Below are positions 32,531 through 41,497 of a DNA stretch of 64,000 bases, in pieces. Under the pieces are notes generated by a model, which was not told the origin of the DNA, made no database searches, and saw nothing but the letters and a program-made list of their open reading frames with translations. Numbering within the stretch: the first letter of the stretch is position 1; the number at the start of each line of letters is the position of its first letter. The position numbers were made by a program, and so were the translations under genes. Location: contig CAYYPK010000017.1 of NCBI GenBank assembly GCA_964473525.1, positions 78,163 through 142,162 on the forward strand, given 5' to 3'. The stretch comes from GCA-2687025 sp964473525. GTDB taxonomy: Bacteria > Poribacteria > WGA-4E > GCA-2687025.

Positions 32531-33673
32531 ATGCGTGGGCACGACCTGATGATCGTTGGGGCTACGGTTGTCGACCCCAATCGGGGCGAACACGCCGCGA
32601 TGGACATCGCGTTCCGAGATGGCCGTGTGTCCGCCGTAGGCGCGAATCTCAGCCATGACGACGCGAGCGAGCTTGTTGACGCGGCTGGCCGCTACGTCAT
32701 CCCTGGCATGATCGACGTGCACGTCCATGTCTTCGAGGGCGTCAGCCACTACGGCATCCCGCCCGACCCAACATGCCTCGCCAAGGGCGCCACGACAGTC
32801 GTTGACGCTGGCTCCGCGGGCGCGGACACCTTCCCTGGGTTCCGCAAGTACGTCATCGACGTGAGCGAGACGCGCGTTCTCGCCCAACTCAACATCTCGT
32901 CCCAAGGCATGCTCACGCAGGAAATCGGCGAATTCACGATCCCCGAATACGCGAACGTCGCGAAGGCGTACGCGATGATCGAACGGCACCGGGATGTCAT
33001 CCTCGGCGTGAAAGTGCGACTCACGAGGCACAGCCTCGTCAGCGAGGCGTCGGGGATGTCGCCTCTTCATCGCGCGCGCGAGGCCGCCGACGGGGCCGGG
33101 CTGCCCATCATGGTGCACCCGCAGGACGCCTGGTGCGATTCCCTCGACGACATCCTTGCGGTCATGGGCGAGGGAGATATTCTGACGCACTGCTTCCACG
33201 GACACCCCTGCGGCATCCTCGACGAGCACGGACGCGTCCGCCCGGCCGTCCACGACGCGATCGACCGTGGCGTGCTGCTCGACGTGGGGCACGGACAGGG
33301 ATCCTTCTCGTGGCGCGTTGTCGAGAGCGCGCTGGAGCAGGGCGTCGAGCCGCACACCATCTCGTCGGACCTGCACGTATATAACGTGGACGGGCCGGTG
33401 TATGACCTCGCGAACGTCGTGACGAAGTTCCTGCATCTGGGCATGCCACTCGACGACGCGATAGCGAAGGTGACATCCACTCCCGCGGGTGTCGTCGGCA
33501 TGGCGGGGGAGATCGGCACGCTCGGAGTCGGGGCGTGGGGAGACGCCGTCGTCTGCGAGTTGCGCGAGGGCGAGTACATGCTCGAAGACTCGCACGGCCA
33601 GACGCGCGCGGGCTCGACAGAGCTCGTCCCGGTGACGGTTATCAAGAGCGGGCGCGTGTACCAACCAGCGTAA
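32531..33673 (+). CDS. Amidohydrolase/deacetylase family metallohydrolase
   Basis: A 380-residue amidohydrolase-superfamily enzyme. Metal ligands are in order: H64-x-H66 in IDVHVHVF, a lysine likely carboxylated in GVKVRL (K161), H196 in IMVHPQD, a histidine in LTHCFHGHP (H220 or H223), and the catalytic D280 in TISSDLH. Dihydroorotase-like N- and C-terminal beta-sandwich parts are present ('IVGATVVDPNRGEHAAMDIAF', 'GAWGDAVVCELREGEY'). The sequence fits the amidohydrolase/deacetylase group better than true dihydroorotase. The ATG at 32531 is chosen for GGAGG eight bases upstream. It stands alone between a terminator and a PhyH gene. Substrate unassigned. Confidence 0.87.
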   Translation: MRGHDLMIVGATVVDPNRGEHAAMDIAFRDGRVSAVGANLSHDDASELVDAAGRYVIPGMIDVHVHVFEGVSHYGIPPDPTCLAKGATTVVDAGSAGADTFPGFRKYVIDVSETRVLAQLNISSQGMLTQEIGEFTIPEYANVAKAYAMIERHRDVILGVKVRLTRHSLVSEASGMSPLHRAREAADGAGLPIMVHPQDAWCDSLDDILAVMGEGDILTHCFHGHPCGILDEHGRVRPAVHDAIDRGVLLDVGHGQGSFSWRVVESALEQGVEPHTISSDLHVYNVDGPVYDLANVVTKFLHLGMPLDDAIAKVTSTPAGVVGMAGEIGTLGVGAWGDAVVCELREGEYMLEDSHGQTRAGSTELVPVTVIKSGRVYQPA

Positions 33674-33804
33674 GCCAACGCAACCATCAGCGGAGTTCGC
33701 GCGCCGGGTGACGCCACGCGGCGCCCGAGTTGACCCGCCGCGCCCGCGTACGTATACTGCGCGCGGTTTTGCGGGCTGTTTTGCGGACAGGAAGGCAATC
33801 GAGA

Positions 33805-34599
33805 ATGGTGACTTCGGAGCAGGTAGAGTTCTTTCAGGAGAACGGATACCTGCACTTGCCACAGGTGTTCGATCGCGAAGAGATGAAGGCGATGAGCGAC
33901 GAGTTGGACTACGTCATGGAGACGTTTGCCAACTGGAACGCCGCCTGGAAGGGACCGTGGCGCAAGGACTACCTCAACGACGAGGAAGACCAGAAGGCGC
34001 AATTGGTCGCTATCCACGAGTTGCAGAACTACGCGGCATCCTGGACTCGGGGGCTTACCAAGCCGGAGATTGGGAACGCTCTCGGCGCGCTCATGGACAC
34101 GGACACCGTCGAAATCCATCACTGCACGCTGCATGCCAAGGGGCCGAGCGCTGGCGCGCCGTTCCCGATGCACCAGGATGTGCCGTTCTACGAGCACTCC
34201 GACGGTCGGTACATCGACGGTCTGGTGCACATGGACGACGCGAACGAGCTGAGCGGGAACATCAAGTTCCTGGCTGGGAGTCACAAGGACGGCCCGCTGG
34301 AGCACATCACGGGCCCTGAGACAGCTCCACACCTTCCCACCGACAAGTACCGTCTCCAAGATGCCGTCTCGGTTCCGGCGAAGGCTGGAGACATGGTGCT
34401 GTTCCATCTGTGGACGATCCACGGGTCCGCCGTGAACAACAGCGGCGCCTGGCGTCGTCTCGTGCGCGTGGGGTTCCGTGACCCGCGGAACGTGCAGGTT
34501 GCCGGTCAGGCGCTTGGGCGTCCCGGTCTCATGATCAAGGGCGTCCGCCCGAAGGTCGAAGGTCAAGAGGTAAACGTATACGGCAATTGGGCGCGGTAG
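33805..34599 (+). CDS. PhyH family dioxygenase
   Basis: A 264-residue Fe(II)/2-oxoglutarate oxygenase with a clear triad: H123 and D125 in FPMHQD, and H206 in HLWTIHGSAVNN. This is followed by RRLVRVGFRDPRN, with the co-substrate-binding arginine. 'IKFLAGSHKDGP' is the core strand. The ATG at 33805 is preferred to one 75 bases earlier because AGGAAGG precedes it and the family N-terminus ('FFQENGYLHLPQVF') starts just after. It lies 131 bases beyond the amidohydrolase gene on the same strand and 44 bases before the lipoprotein gene. Substrate unknown. Confidence 0.88.
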   Translation: MVTSEQVEFFQENGYLHLPQVFDREEMKAMSDELDYVMETFANWNAAWKGPWRKDYLNDEEDQKAQLVAIHELQNYAASWTRGLTKPEIGNALGALMDTDTVEIHHCTLHAKGPSAGAPFPMHQDVPFYEHSDGRYIDGLVHMDDANELSGNIKFLAGSHKDGPLEHITGPETAPHLPTDKYRLQDAVSVPAKAGDMVLFHLWTIHGSAVNNSGAWRRLVRVGFRDPRNVQVAGQALGRPGLMIKGVRPKVEGQEVNVYGNWAR

Positions 34600-34643
34600 C
34601 CGGCGCCGAGGGCCGCCACATTCGGTAAGAGGGGTGATCGACG

Positions 34644-35462
34644 ATGACACGGAGTATTCGATGGAGCCGCCTTGCGCTCCGCTCGTTGACGGCAGCCGTC
34701 GCGGTTGTGATCGGCGTGTCCGTCGGCTGCGGCGGCGCTGCGGAACTGCCGCCGCCAGACTTCTCGACGATGCAGAACATGGCGATAGCGCCGTTCATGG
34801 CGCCGCATGACACTACCTTCGGTATGCGAACCGCGCGCGACCTCAGCAACCAGTTGCAGATCGTGCTGAAACGCGACGTGGAGGGCTTCCAGACCGTTTT
34901 CGACGAGTCGGACGACCGTCGCCCGGTCTCCGACGCGGTCGCGGAGTTGGGCATCACGTTGGAGGAGGCGTACGCCGATCCCAAGCTCGCGGGTAAGGTC
35001 GCGACCAAGCTTGGCGTTGACATGATCCTCATCGGCAGCGTGCGTGAGCCGCGGTTCAAGATCGACGAGAGCGACACGCAGGTCTACAACATGAGCGAGT
35101 ATGCGGGCCTGTCGAAGGGTGACACGATCTACGTCATCACCTACCAGAGCGTGACGACGCGTGTGTGGCTCAAAGCCGTGTCGTCGGCCGGTGAGTTGTT
35201 GTGGCAGACGGGGTCGCCTCCACCAGAGGAACCGGGTCACGTGCAGGCGTACCTGAAGTACGCGCGCGCCCACAAGCTACAGGCGCCTGAGCGACCCGTG
35301 GTCGAAGAAGAGGCGATCATCACGCACCTGCGGGATCACATCTGGCGTCTGCTGGCGAACCGGCTGTACCCCAGCAAGTTCGGGGAGATCAAGATCCCCC
35401 ACTGGCAGGAGAAGCCGACGAAGACCTTCATGACCTCCGGTGGCGAACTCGAGTTCAAGTAG
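34644..35462 (+). CDS. Putative lipoprotein, CsgG/GNA1162-like
   Basis: A 272-residue exported protein with basic N-terminus, hydrophobic segment and a lipobox-like VSVGC (Cys29). The lipobox is not ideal because serine is at -3. The mature part begins 'NMAIAPFMAPHDTTFGM', then has 'LGVDMILIGSVREPRF'. That order (a strand A-I-x-P-F followed by a V-D-x-I-L-x-G-x-V strand) is characteristic of outer-membrane CsgG-like and GNA1162-type lipoproteins. I call the relationship by pattern only. The gene is followed within 26 bases by a strong terminator. An outer-membrane assembly or stress role is inferred. Confidence 0.65.
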   Translation: MTRSIRWSRLALRSLTAAVAVVIGVSVGCGGAAELPPPDFSTMQNMAIAPFMAPHDTTFGMRTARDLSNQLQIVLKRDVEGFQTVFDESDDRRPVSDAVAELGITLEEAYADPKLAGKVATKLGVDMILIGSVREPRFKIDESDTQVYNMSEYAGLSKGDTIYVITYQSVTTRVWLKAVSSAGELLWQTGSPPPEEPGHVQAYLKYARAHKLQAPERPVVEEEAIITHLRDHIWRLLANRLYPSKFGEIKIPHWQEKPTKTFMTSGGELEFK

Positions 35463-35487
35463 CCGTTGACCGCGTGACTTGTCACGG

Positions 35488-35522
35488 AGAGACCCCCGCA
35501 GTCGCAGCTGCCGGGGGTCTCT
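35488..35522. terminator. Bidirectional hairpin terminator between convergent transcripts
   Basis: Perfect 11-bp stem AGAGACCCCCG/CGGGGGTCTCT with a 13-base loop, 25 bases beyond the lipoprotein stop and 38 bases beyond the minus-strand gene end at 35560. The symmetric stem can end transcription from both sides. Confidence 0.75.
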
Positions 35523-35559
35523 TCACGTCCGCTCGCGACTCTCCAAGCCTGACTGCCGC

Positions 35560-37623
35560 CTACTCGTCGCGAATGATGCCGTAGTGTCGCCCCATCCAGT
35601 AAGGCAGCAGAAACACCGTGCCGTCCTCTTCGCGACCGCCCGCATCTCCGCCGTCGAGACGGAATGGGTTGCCGTTCCACTTGTGCAGGGGGCGCTCGTA
35701 GTACGGCAGGAGGACGGTGTCCATCTCCTCGGTGTATCCGCCTTCCGGCGCGCGCGCCTGCACGTCCGCGCGGTGGGAGTTGCGCATGCGCCAGCCTATA
35801 AGGTCCATGGGCCATTCCTGTAGGGTCAGGATGGAGCCGCTGACATCTTCGAACCTGCCGGTAAGGACGTTATAAATGAAGTTCCAGAGCGGACACCGCT
35901 CGGGGCGCTCCATCTGCCACGAGCGTTCCAGCCCCGCGAGGTAGATGGCGCGCAGGCCTGGGTCGGTCTCGTAGGACAGGAGCGTGTAGTAGGACAGAAA
36001 GGCCAGCTCGTCGTCGGAGTGGTTCACCCACTCTGGCTCGGTAAGCTTCTGGTCGATGGTGTTCAGGGCGTAGTGGTGCTGGTACGCCAGGTCACGGTAC
36101 GCCTCGTCGTACTTAGCGTCGCCCGTCAGGTAGTGCGCGGCTTTGTAGACCGCGAGGATCTCGAGCGAGTTGAGCCCCTGCTGAGGCTTCCACTCGCCAT
36201 TGAGATGCTCCGGCCCCCAGACGCCCCATCGCGTTACCTTGCCGTCCATGTCGATGAGGTAGTGGCCGTTGTCGATGAGGTGCGTGGCGATGCGCCCCGC
36301 GACTGCTTCGATGCGGCGCTTCTCCGCCTCGTCCGCGACCAGGTCGTAGTAGATGCAGAACGCGTAGAAGTGCCCGTCGATCTCGTCGGAGCTCGTGTCC
36401 GCCTTCCAGGTCCACTCACCGTCAGGAGTGTCGTGCCACTCGCCCCCAGACTGTATGGCGCCTTCCTCGCCCTTGCGCATCACCGCGCGAGCGGGGAACC
36501 CGTCGATGGGGGTGATTTCCTCCAAACGCAGGAGCGCATCCATGGACGCGCGCGCCAACTCGCGGGCGTCCTCGGATCCGGTCGCGGCGTAGCGATAGCA
36601 CTCGGCGGCTATGAACATCGCTGTCCACAGACCGTCATTGTCCGACGCCTCGTGCACGTGGCCGTTCGGATCGCCTGGCGGGTCGATGAACGTGAGCGTC
36701 ACATAGCCGTACCGATTGTGGCGAGCGCGCACCTGCTCCTCGAAGTGCGCCGCTTTGGTCTCGAGCGAATAGGGCGTGCGTTCCACACGCGCGACGCCCG
36801 CCGATGTGCCTACCCAGGCGTCTCGACCTGTGGCTGCCAGGCACGTCACCTCATCTGCGGGCAGCCATCTCAGCCCAGCGTAGTATTCCCATCGGCCCGC
36901 TGTCAGGAGGCAGACGCCGTCCGGCGTACCGAGCCACAGGTCGTCTTCCTCGCCCGCGGCCACCTGCGTCACGTTCTCGATGGGCACGCCGTCGTAGCCG
37001 CGCAGCAGGTACCAGCCATCGTGTCCGTCGAAGCCCAGCAGTCCCTTGTCCGTGCCGATCCAAAGGTGGCCGTCAGACGCCGCCGCGATGCTCTGTAGCA
37101 TGATGTCTTCGGGGGCCAACGGGCGCTGATAGCACATCGCCCATTTGGCAGCGGCGTCCGGCGCGGGCACGGCTACCGTCCGCCACTCGTCGCCGTCGAA
37201 CGCGCGCAAGGAGTCCGAGGCGACCAGCCAGAGGACGCCAGTCGCCGTGACAGTCGCGTCGGTGTGGTCGGCACGATGGTCAGGCGTCGGAACCCACGCG
37301 CCGTCGGACCTGCGCCACGCGCGCGTCGCCGTGACAGCGTACAGCTCCCCGCCTGCCGCGAACGACTGCACCGGCTCTCCGACAGCGTGCTCCTCCTGGA
37401 CGCAGCCGTCCACCATGAGCATGAGACTGCCGCCCGCGCCAACCCACAGGCCTTCCTCCGACCAACCAAGCGCGGTCGTGTTGAGGATGTTCAGCTCGTC
37501 GCCCGAACTCATGTGCGTCACGCGAACGCCATCGGACATCCACACCCCTCGGACGGGACACGCCGCGACCGCTACGGCGGGCTCTTCCCAAGCGTGCTTC
37601 GTTGCCATGCGTTGCAGGTACAT
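35560..37623 (-). CDS. Beta-propeller plus alpha-barrel protein of unknown activity
   Basis: A 687-residue protein from the ATG at 37623, which has GGGAAG six bases upstream; the frame to 37674 overlaps the preceding gene and is rejected. The N-terminal ~290 residues hold propeller-type repeats like those of two-component regulator propellers ('HLWIGTDKGLLGFDG', 'DLWLGTPDGVCLLTAG', 'DAWVGTSAGVARVE'). The C-terminal ~390 residues look like an (alpha/alpha)6 barrel of a sugar-active enzyme ('DNDGLWTAMFIAAECYRY', 'EIDGHFYAFCIYYDLV', 'LAYQHHYALNT'). No signal peptide is seen. It is the last gene of the tyrS-to-terminator run, 22 bases after a PhyH gene. Confidence 0.72.
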   Translation of the reverse strand: MYLQRMATKHAWEEPAVAVAACPVRGVWMSDGVRVTHMSSGDELNILNTTALGWSEEGLWVGAGGSLMLMVDGCVQEEHAVGEPVQSFAAGGELYAVTATRAWRRSDGAWVPTPDHRADHTDATVTATGVLWLVASDSLRAFDGDEWRTVAVPAPDAAAKWAMCYQRPLAPEDIMLQSIAAASDGHLWIGTDKGLLGFDGHDGWYLLRGYDGVPIENVTQVAAGEEDDLWLGTPDGVCLLTAGRWEYYAGLRWLPADEVTCLAATGRDAWVGTSAGVARVERTPYSLETKAAHFEEQVRARHNRYGYVTLTFIDPPGDPNGHVHEASDNDGLWTAMFIAAECYRYAATGSEDARELARASMDALLRLEEITPIDGFPARAVMRKGEEGAIQSGGEWHDTPDGEWTWKADTSSDEIDGHFYAFCIYYDLVADEAEKRRIEAVAGRIATHLIDNGHYLIDMDGKVTRWGVWGPEHLNGEWKPQQGLNSLEILAVYKAAHYLTGDAKYDEAYRDLAYQHHYALNTIDQKLTEPEWVNHSDDELAFLSYYTLLSYETDPGLRAIYLAGLERSWQMERPERCPLWNFIYNVLTGRFEDVSGSILTLQEWPMDLIGWRMRNSHRADVQARAPEGGYTEEMDTVLLPYYERPLHKWNGNPFRLDGGDAGGREEDGTVFLLPYWMGRHYGIIRDE

Positions 37624-37645
37624 TCGCGTCTTCCCGGCTTTGAGT

Positions 37646-38497
37646 TCAGGCGTAGGTCGGCGCGGCGAACACATCCGCGAAGTCGCCGCGCGCCTTGCGC
37701 CGCTGGTATTGCCACTCGTAGGGAGACTCCCGTAGGCGCGTCGGGCCGTTGCGGACGTCGGCTCCCATGTCCGCAGCTTTGGGATAGTGGCTGAAGATCA
37801 TGAGGCGGCGTGGTCGCCCGGAGACGTTGGGACGCGAGTTGTGGACGAGCAGCGCGTGGAAGATCATGACGGAACCCGCTGGCGCCAGGATGTCCACGCC
37901 TCCATCGAAGTCCACCGTACCCTCAACGACGTGCAGCCCGTTTTCCATGGATTCATGTTCGAGGTGCGTCACGTGGGAGCCGGGCCACACGCGCAGCGGG
38001 CCGCTATCCTCAGCGCACAGGTCCAGACTGACCGCCGACGACAGGATGCCCTGCGGATACTGTTGCGCGCGGTAGTACGCCCAGTCGTTGTGGATAGGGA
38101 ACGAGTCGTCCTTCACCGGGGCGTCCACGCCGTCTACGGGCCCCTCAAGCGGCTGCTTGTAGTTCAGCTTCTCCTCCATCAGCACGGGGTCGTCGCCCAT
38201 CACGGCCGCCAGCGGGCCTACGAGCCGCTCGTCGGCAGAGACCTGGGTGAAGCACACGGACAGGTCGTTGATGGGCTGTATCTTCCGCACGATGACAACG
38301 CCGTCCGGTCGCGCGCGCATGTCGAGCCGCCCGCTCCGACGCTCGTTCGCGACGGAGGAGTTCAGAATGAGTTCGAGGATGGCGTCTGCGTCGGAACGCA
38401 TCCGTGCCACCTCGTCCGCATCGAACGCGTTCTCGATGATGAGGTAGCCGTTCTCGGCGAAGAACGCGAGTTGGTCGGGCGTGAGGGCGTCGCTCAT
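37646..38497 (-). CDS. PhyH family dioxygenase
   Basis: A 283-residue oxygenase with H136 and D138 in FPIHNDW, H219 in FHALLVHNSRPN, then RRLMIFSHYP, which supplies the arginine for 2-oxoglutarate. 'PLRVWPGSHVTH' is the core strand. The protein ends 'YQRRKARGDFADVF', longer than the other PhyH members here. The ATG at 38497 is chosen because GGAAG lies upstream at workable spacing; an in-frame ATG 24 bases earlier is less well placed. It is 34 bases after surE and 22 before the propeller gene, so it is probably part of the same long transcript. Substrate unknown. Confidence 0.88.
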   Translation of the reverse strand: MSDALTPDQLAFFAENGYLIIENAFDADEVARMRSDADAILELILNSSVANERRSGRLDMRARPDGVVIVRKIQPINDLSVCFTQVSADERLVGPLAAVMGDDPVLMEEKLNYKQPLEGPVDGVDAPVKDDSFPIHNDWAYYRAQQYPQGILSSAVSLDLCAEDSGPLRVWPGSHVTHLEHESMENGLHVVEGTVDFDGGVDILAPAGSVMIFHALLVHNSRPNVSGRPRRLMIFSHYPKAADMGADVRNGPTRLRESPYEWQYQRRKARGDFADVFAAPTYA

Positions 38498-38531
38498 AGG
38501 GTCCGTCTTCCTCTCCGTCATCCGCGGGCTG

Positions 38532-39290
38532 TTACGCTTGCAGATCCCAGGACCGCAGACGGTCCATTGTCTCGTCGTCCGTCATGTCCGCGTGCAGAGG
38601 CGTCACGGAGACGTAGCCCTCCGTGAGCAGGCCAAAGTCCGTCTCGTGACGGTTCGGGGCATCCAGTCGCTTGCCGCCGATCCAGTAGTACGGCTCACCC
38701 CACTTGTCCTCGCGCGTGAGGACGTGGGAGTCGTACGGCGCGGGATCTTGCCGCGCGATACGGACGCCCCGCACTTCCTCCGCCGGGACGTTTGGGATGT
38801 TCACGTTCAGCAGGACGCCTGCGGGCAGTCCGTGGCGTAGCGTCTCCTCGACGACGTTCCGCACGATGCTTTCCGCGGTCTCTAGATGCCACACGTCGCG
38901 CCGCCCTGATATCCATGGCATGGAGAAGGCGACGGACGGCACGCCGAGAAAGGTCGCTTTGCGCGCCGCGGCCACGGTGCCTGAGAACAGCACGTCGTGA
39001 CCCAGGTTCTGCCCCATATTGATGCCGGATAGGCAGAGCGCCGGAGTCTTCGGCAGCAACTCTCCGACCGCTAGGTCCACGCAGTCGACCGGTGTGCCGT
39101 CGACGGCGTACCTGTTGTCGCCGTGGCGATGTGCGCGCAGCGGCTTGTCGATGGTTATCGCCATGCTGATGTTGCTGCGCTCACGGTCGGGCGCGACGAC
39201 CCACACCTCGCCCAGAGGCTCGACGGCCTTCTCGAGGTAGGCGATGCCTGGGGCGTGAATGCCGTCGTCGTTAGTCAGGAAGAACATCAA
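38532..39290 (-). CDS. surE: 5'/3'-nucleotidase SurE
   Basis: A 252-residue stationary-phase survival phosphatase that dephosphorylates nucleoside 5'- and 3'-monophosphates with a divalent metal. Signatures are complete: TNDDG at 6-10 (metal-binding D8, D9), 'VAPDRERSNISMAIT' with the catalytic serine, 'CLSGINMGQNLG' with metal-binding Asn, and 'FSGTVAAARKA'. The start is one of two adjacent ATGs, with AGAGGA upstream. It overlaps the end of the glycosyltransferase gene by 20 bases, so translation is probably coupled. Confidence 0.95.
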   Translation of the reverse strand: MMFFLTNDDGIHAPGIAYLEKAVEPLGEVWVVAPDRERSNISMAITIDKPLRAHRHGDNRYAVDGTPVDCVDLAVGELLPKTPALCLSGINMGQNLGHDVLFSGTVAAARKATFLGVPSVAFSMPWISGRRDVWHLETAESIVRNVVEETLRHGLPAGVLLNVNIPNVPAEEVRGVRIARQDPAPYDSHVLTREDKWGEPYYWIGGKRLDAPNRHETDFGLLTEGYVSVTPLHADMTDDETMDRLRSWDLQA

Positions 39291-40008
39291 CGTCCTCTGC
39301 CATGGCGGTGTTGGGGGCGGCGGGCGACGGAGAGCGCAGTCGTTCCGGCGACGCGAGGCTGCGGAACAGCAGACGCGTGAAGCGCAGCATCTCCCTCAGC
39401 GGACGGACGTGACTCACCTCGCCGGCGTAAACAGTGGCTACGGGAACGCTGTCTATGGCGTGGCCCGCGCGTCCTAGCCTGAGCAGCAGCTCCGCCTCCA
39501 TCTCATAGCCGCGCGTCTCCAGCGCGAGGGCGCGCAACGGCTCCAACAGCATAAACCGGTAGCCGCACTGGAAGTCGGGAACCACGCTGTCGCTCAGCCA
39601 CTGCCCCACGGCGGATACGAGGCGGTTGTTCCACACGCGGTGGATGGGCATCGCGGCAACATCGCTCATGCGCGTTCCGACGACCACGTGCGCGCCCGTC
39701 TCGCGGTGTCGGTCGATGAAGCGCGGTATGTCCATCGGGTCGTGCTGGCCATCGCCGTCTATAGTGATGACCGCATCGTACCCGTCGGCAAGCGCCCGCT
39801 CAATGCCGGAGCGGATGGCGATCCCCTTGCCCATGTTCCTCTTGTGCCGGACGACCGTTGCGCCCGCCGCGAGGGCAACGTCCGAAGTGCCGTCAGACGA
39901 GCCGTCGTCAACGACGCAGACCGCGTCCACATGCTGCGTGCCACCTTCGACGACGGAGGCTATTCGGGCAGCTTCGTTGAAGGCAGGAACTATGAGACAC
40001 ACCCGCAC
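39271..40008 (-). CDS. Family 2 glycosyltransferase (dolichyl-phosphate mannose synthase-like)
   Basis: A 245-residue GT-A-fold transferase moving a sugar from a nucleotide donor, probably onto a lipid phosphate. Motifs: VPAFNEAARI near the N-terminus, VVDDGSSDGT (nucleotide binding, about 33-41), ITIDGDGQHDP (the D-x-D-like metal site, about 81-91), and 'PDFQCGYRFMLL'. No C-terminal membrane helices are present, unlike the polyprenyl-linked GT2 types. The GTG at 40008 is chosen because AAGGG lies six bases upstream; the TTG just before it is too close. It lies 26 bases after tyrS and overlaps surE. Confidence 0.9.
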   Translation of the reverse strand: MRVCLIVPAFNEAARIASVVEGGTQHVDAVCVVDDGSSDGTSDVALAAGATVVRHKRNMGKGIAIRSGIERALADGYDAVITIDGDGQHDPMDIPRFIDRHRETGAHVVVGTRMSDVAAMPIHRVWNNRLVSAVGQWLSDSVVPDFQCGYRFMLLEPLRALALETRGYEMEAELLLRLGRAGHAIDSVPVATVYAGEVSHVRPLREMLRFTRLLFRSLASPERLRSPSPAAPNTAMAEDVDVLPD

Positions 40009-40034
40009 GCGCAACCCTTCACGGCATGTGGCGC

Positions 40035-41270
40035 TTAGCTCCGGCGCAACCGCGCGAAGCGCCGCTTCCCGACTTTCAGCACGGCGCCTTCGGTTGGCGT
40101 GATCGCCGCCATTGGGTCGGACACGCGTTCACCGTCGATGGACACCGCCCCCTGCTGGACGAGTTGGCGACTTTCGCGATTGCTGGACGCGAACCCAGCA
40201 AGCGCTATAAGCGCCGTGATGCGGATGGAGCCGTCCGCGAGCGCATCCTCTGACACAACCAGGTCGGGCATGTCTTCCGGCACGTCGCGGCTGCGGAACA
40301 CACGCTTGAACTCTTCCTCCGCTTTCTCGGCGGCCGCCTCGTCGTAATACAGGGCCACGATCTCGCGCGCAAGGCGGAACTTCGCGTCCATCGGGTGCAT
40401 GTCGCCCGTGTTCACGCCGCTTACGATGGACTCGACCTCTTCCAGCGGGACGAGCGTCGCGAGCCGGAAGTACGGGTCCATGAGGTCGTCGGCGAGGGAC
40501 ATGATCTTGCCGAACTGCTCCGACGGTGGCTCGTCGATACCGACGAAGTTCCCCAGGGACTTGCTCATCTTCTCCACGCCGTCTAGGCCAACAAGCAGCG
40601 GCGTGAGCATGACGACCTGCGGCTCCTGCTCGTCGGCGCGTTGGAGGTCACGGCCGACGAGGTTATTGAACTTCTGGTCCGTGCCGCCGAGCTCGATATC
40701 CGCGCGAATGGCGACGGAGTCTTGCCCCTGACACAGTGGGTAGAGCAGTTCGTGCACGCCGATGGGTTGCTCGCCGGAGTAGCGCTTAGCGAAGTCGTCG
40801 CGTTCCAGTAGCCGCGCGACTGTGTACTTCGAGCACAGCTTGACCACGTCGGCGAACGACATCTCCCCGAGCCAGTCGCCGTTATACAGAAGCTCCGTGC
40901 GGTCGGGGTCCAGGATGCGATAGAGCTGCTGCTCGTACGTGTGGACGTTCGCCTCGATCTCCTCACGGGTCAGTATCGGGCGCGTCTTCGAGCGCTCGCT
41001 CGGGTCGCCGATGGACGCCGTGAAATCACCGACGACCAGGCACGCGATGTGCCCAAGATCCTGGAACTGGCGGAGCTTGCGCAGCACGACGGCAAAGCCG
41101 AGGTGAAGGTCGGACGATGTCGGGTCGATACCGAGCTTTACGCGTAGGGGTCGATCCTCGTCCCTCGCGCGCTTCAAAAGCTCGGGCAACGATCCCTCGG
41201 GAACCACCTCCTCGACCCCGCGCATGAGGAGGTCGCACTGCTCCTGTACCAGACGGTCGCTGTCGCTCAT
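40035..41270 (-). CDS. tyrS: Tyrosyl-tRNA synthetase
   Basis: A 411-residue class I synthetase that charges tRNA-Tyr. The HIGH-type signature is DLHLGF (56-59 core), followed by 'VVGDFTASIGDPSERS'. The tyrosine/ATP site has 'GGTDQKFNNLVGRDL', and KMSKS is exact ('VEKMSKSLGNFVGI'). The C-terminal ~60 residues form the S4 RNA-binding domain ('SNRESRQLVQQGAVSIDGERV'). This is the HLGF branch of bacterial TyrRS. The ATG at 41270 fits the family N-terminus; upstream in-frame codons lack homology. It is the first gene of a five-gene minus-strand run ending at the terminator at 35488-35522. Confidence 0.96.
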   Translation of the reverse strand: MSDSDRLVQEQCDLLMRGVEEVVPEGSLPELLKRARDEDRPLRVKLGIDPTSSDLHLGFAVVLRKLRQFQDLGHIACLVVGDFTASIGDPSERSKTRPILTREEIEANVHTYEQQLYRILDPDRTELLYNGDWLGEMSFADVVKLCSKYTVARLLERDDFAKRYSGEQPIGVHELLYPLCQGQDSVAIRADIELGGTDQKFNNLVGRDLQRADEQEPQVVMLTPLLVGLDGVEKMSKSLGNFVGIDEPPSEQFGKIMSLADDLMDPYFRLATLVPLEEVESIVSGVNTGDMHPMDAKFRLAREIVALYYDEAAAEKAEEEFKRVFRSRDVPEDMPDLVVSEDALADGSIRITALIALAGFASSNRESRQLVQQGAVSIDGERVSDPMAAITPTEGAVLKVGKRRFARLRRS

Positions 41271-41497
41271 GATTCCGGCTTTCAACGTGGTGGATGTCGC
41301 CTGGGAATGATAGCGCAACTTCGCCGTGGCGCCGGAGGCGCGGCGCGTCTGCTGAGCACGGACGCCACGCCGTAGGTCCACGGTACATGGGTGGATATGG
41401 ATGCGTCGCGTGGCGGGTTCGGGAACAGGCAGTCGCCGACGCTCCTTGCCCCGGGGCGCCGGGTCGTGACATCGTCACGCTTGGATAGGGAGCGCCC

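Noticed and set aside
33067..34650. Long antisense frame across the amidohydrolase and PhyH genes
   Set aside because: It crosses two well-supported genes and an intergenic region with no domain or start signal.
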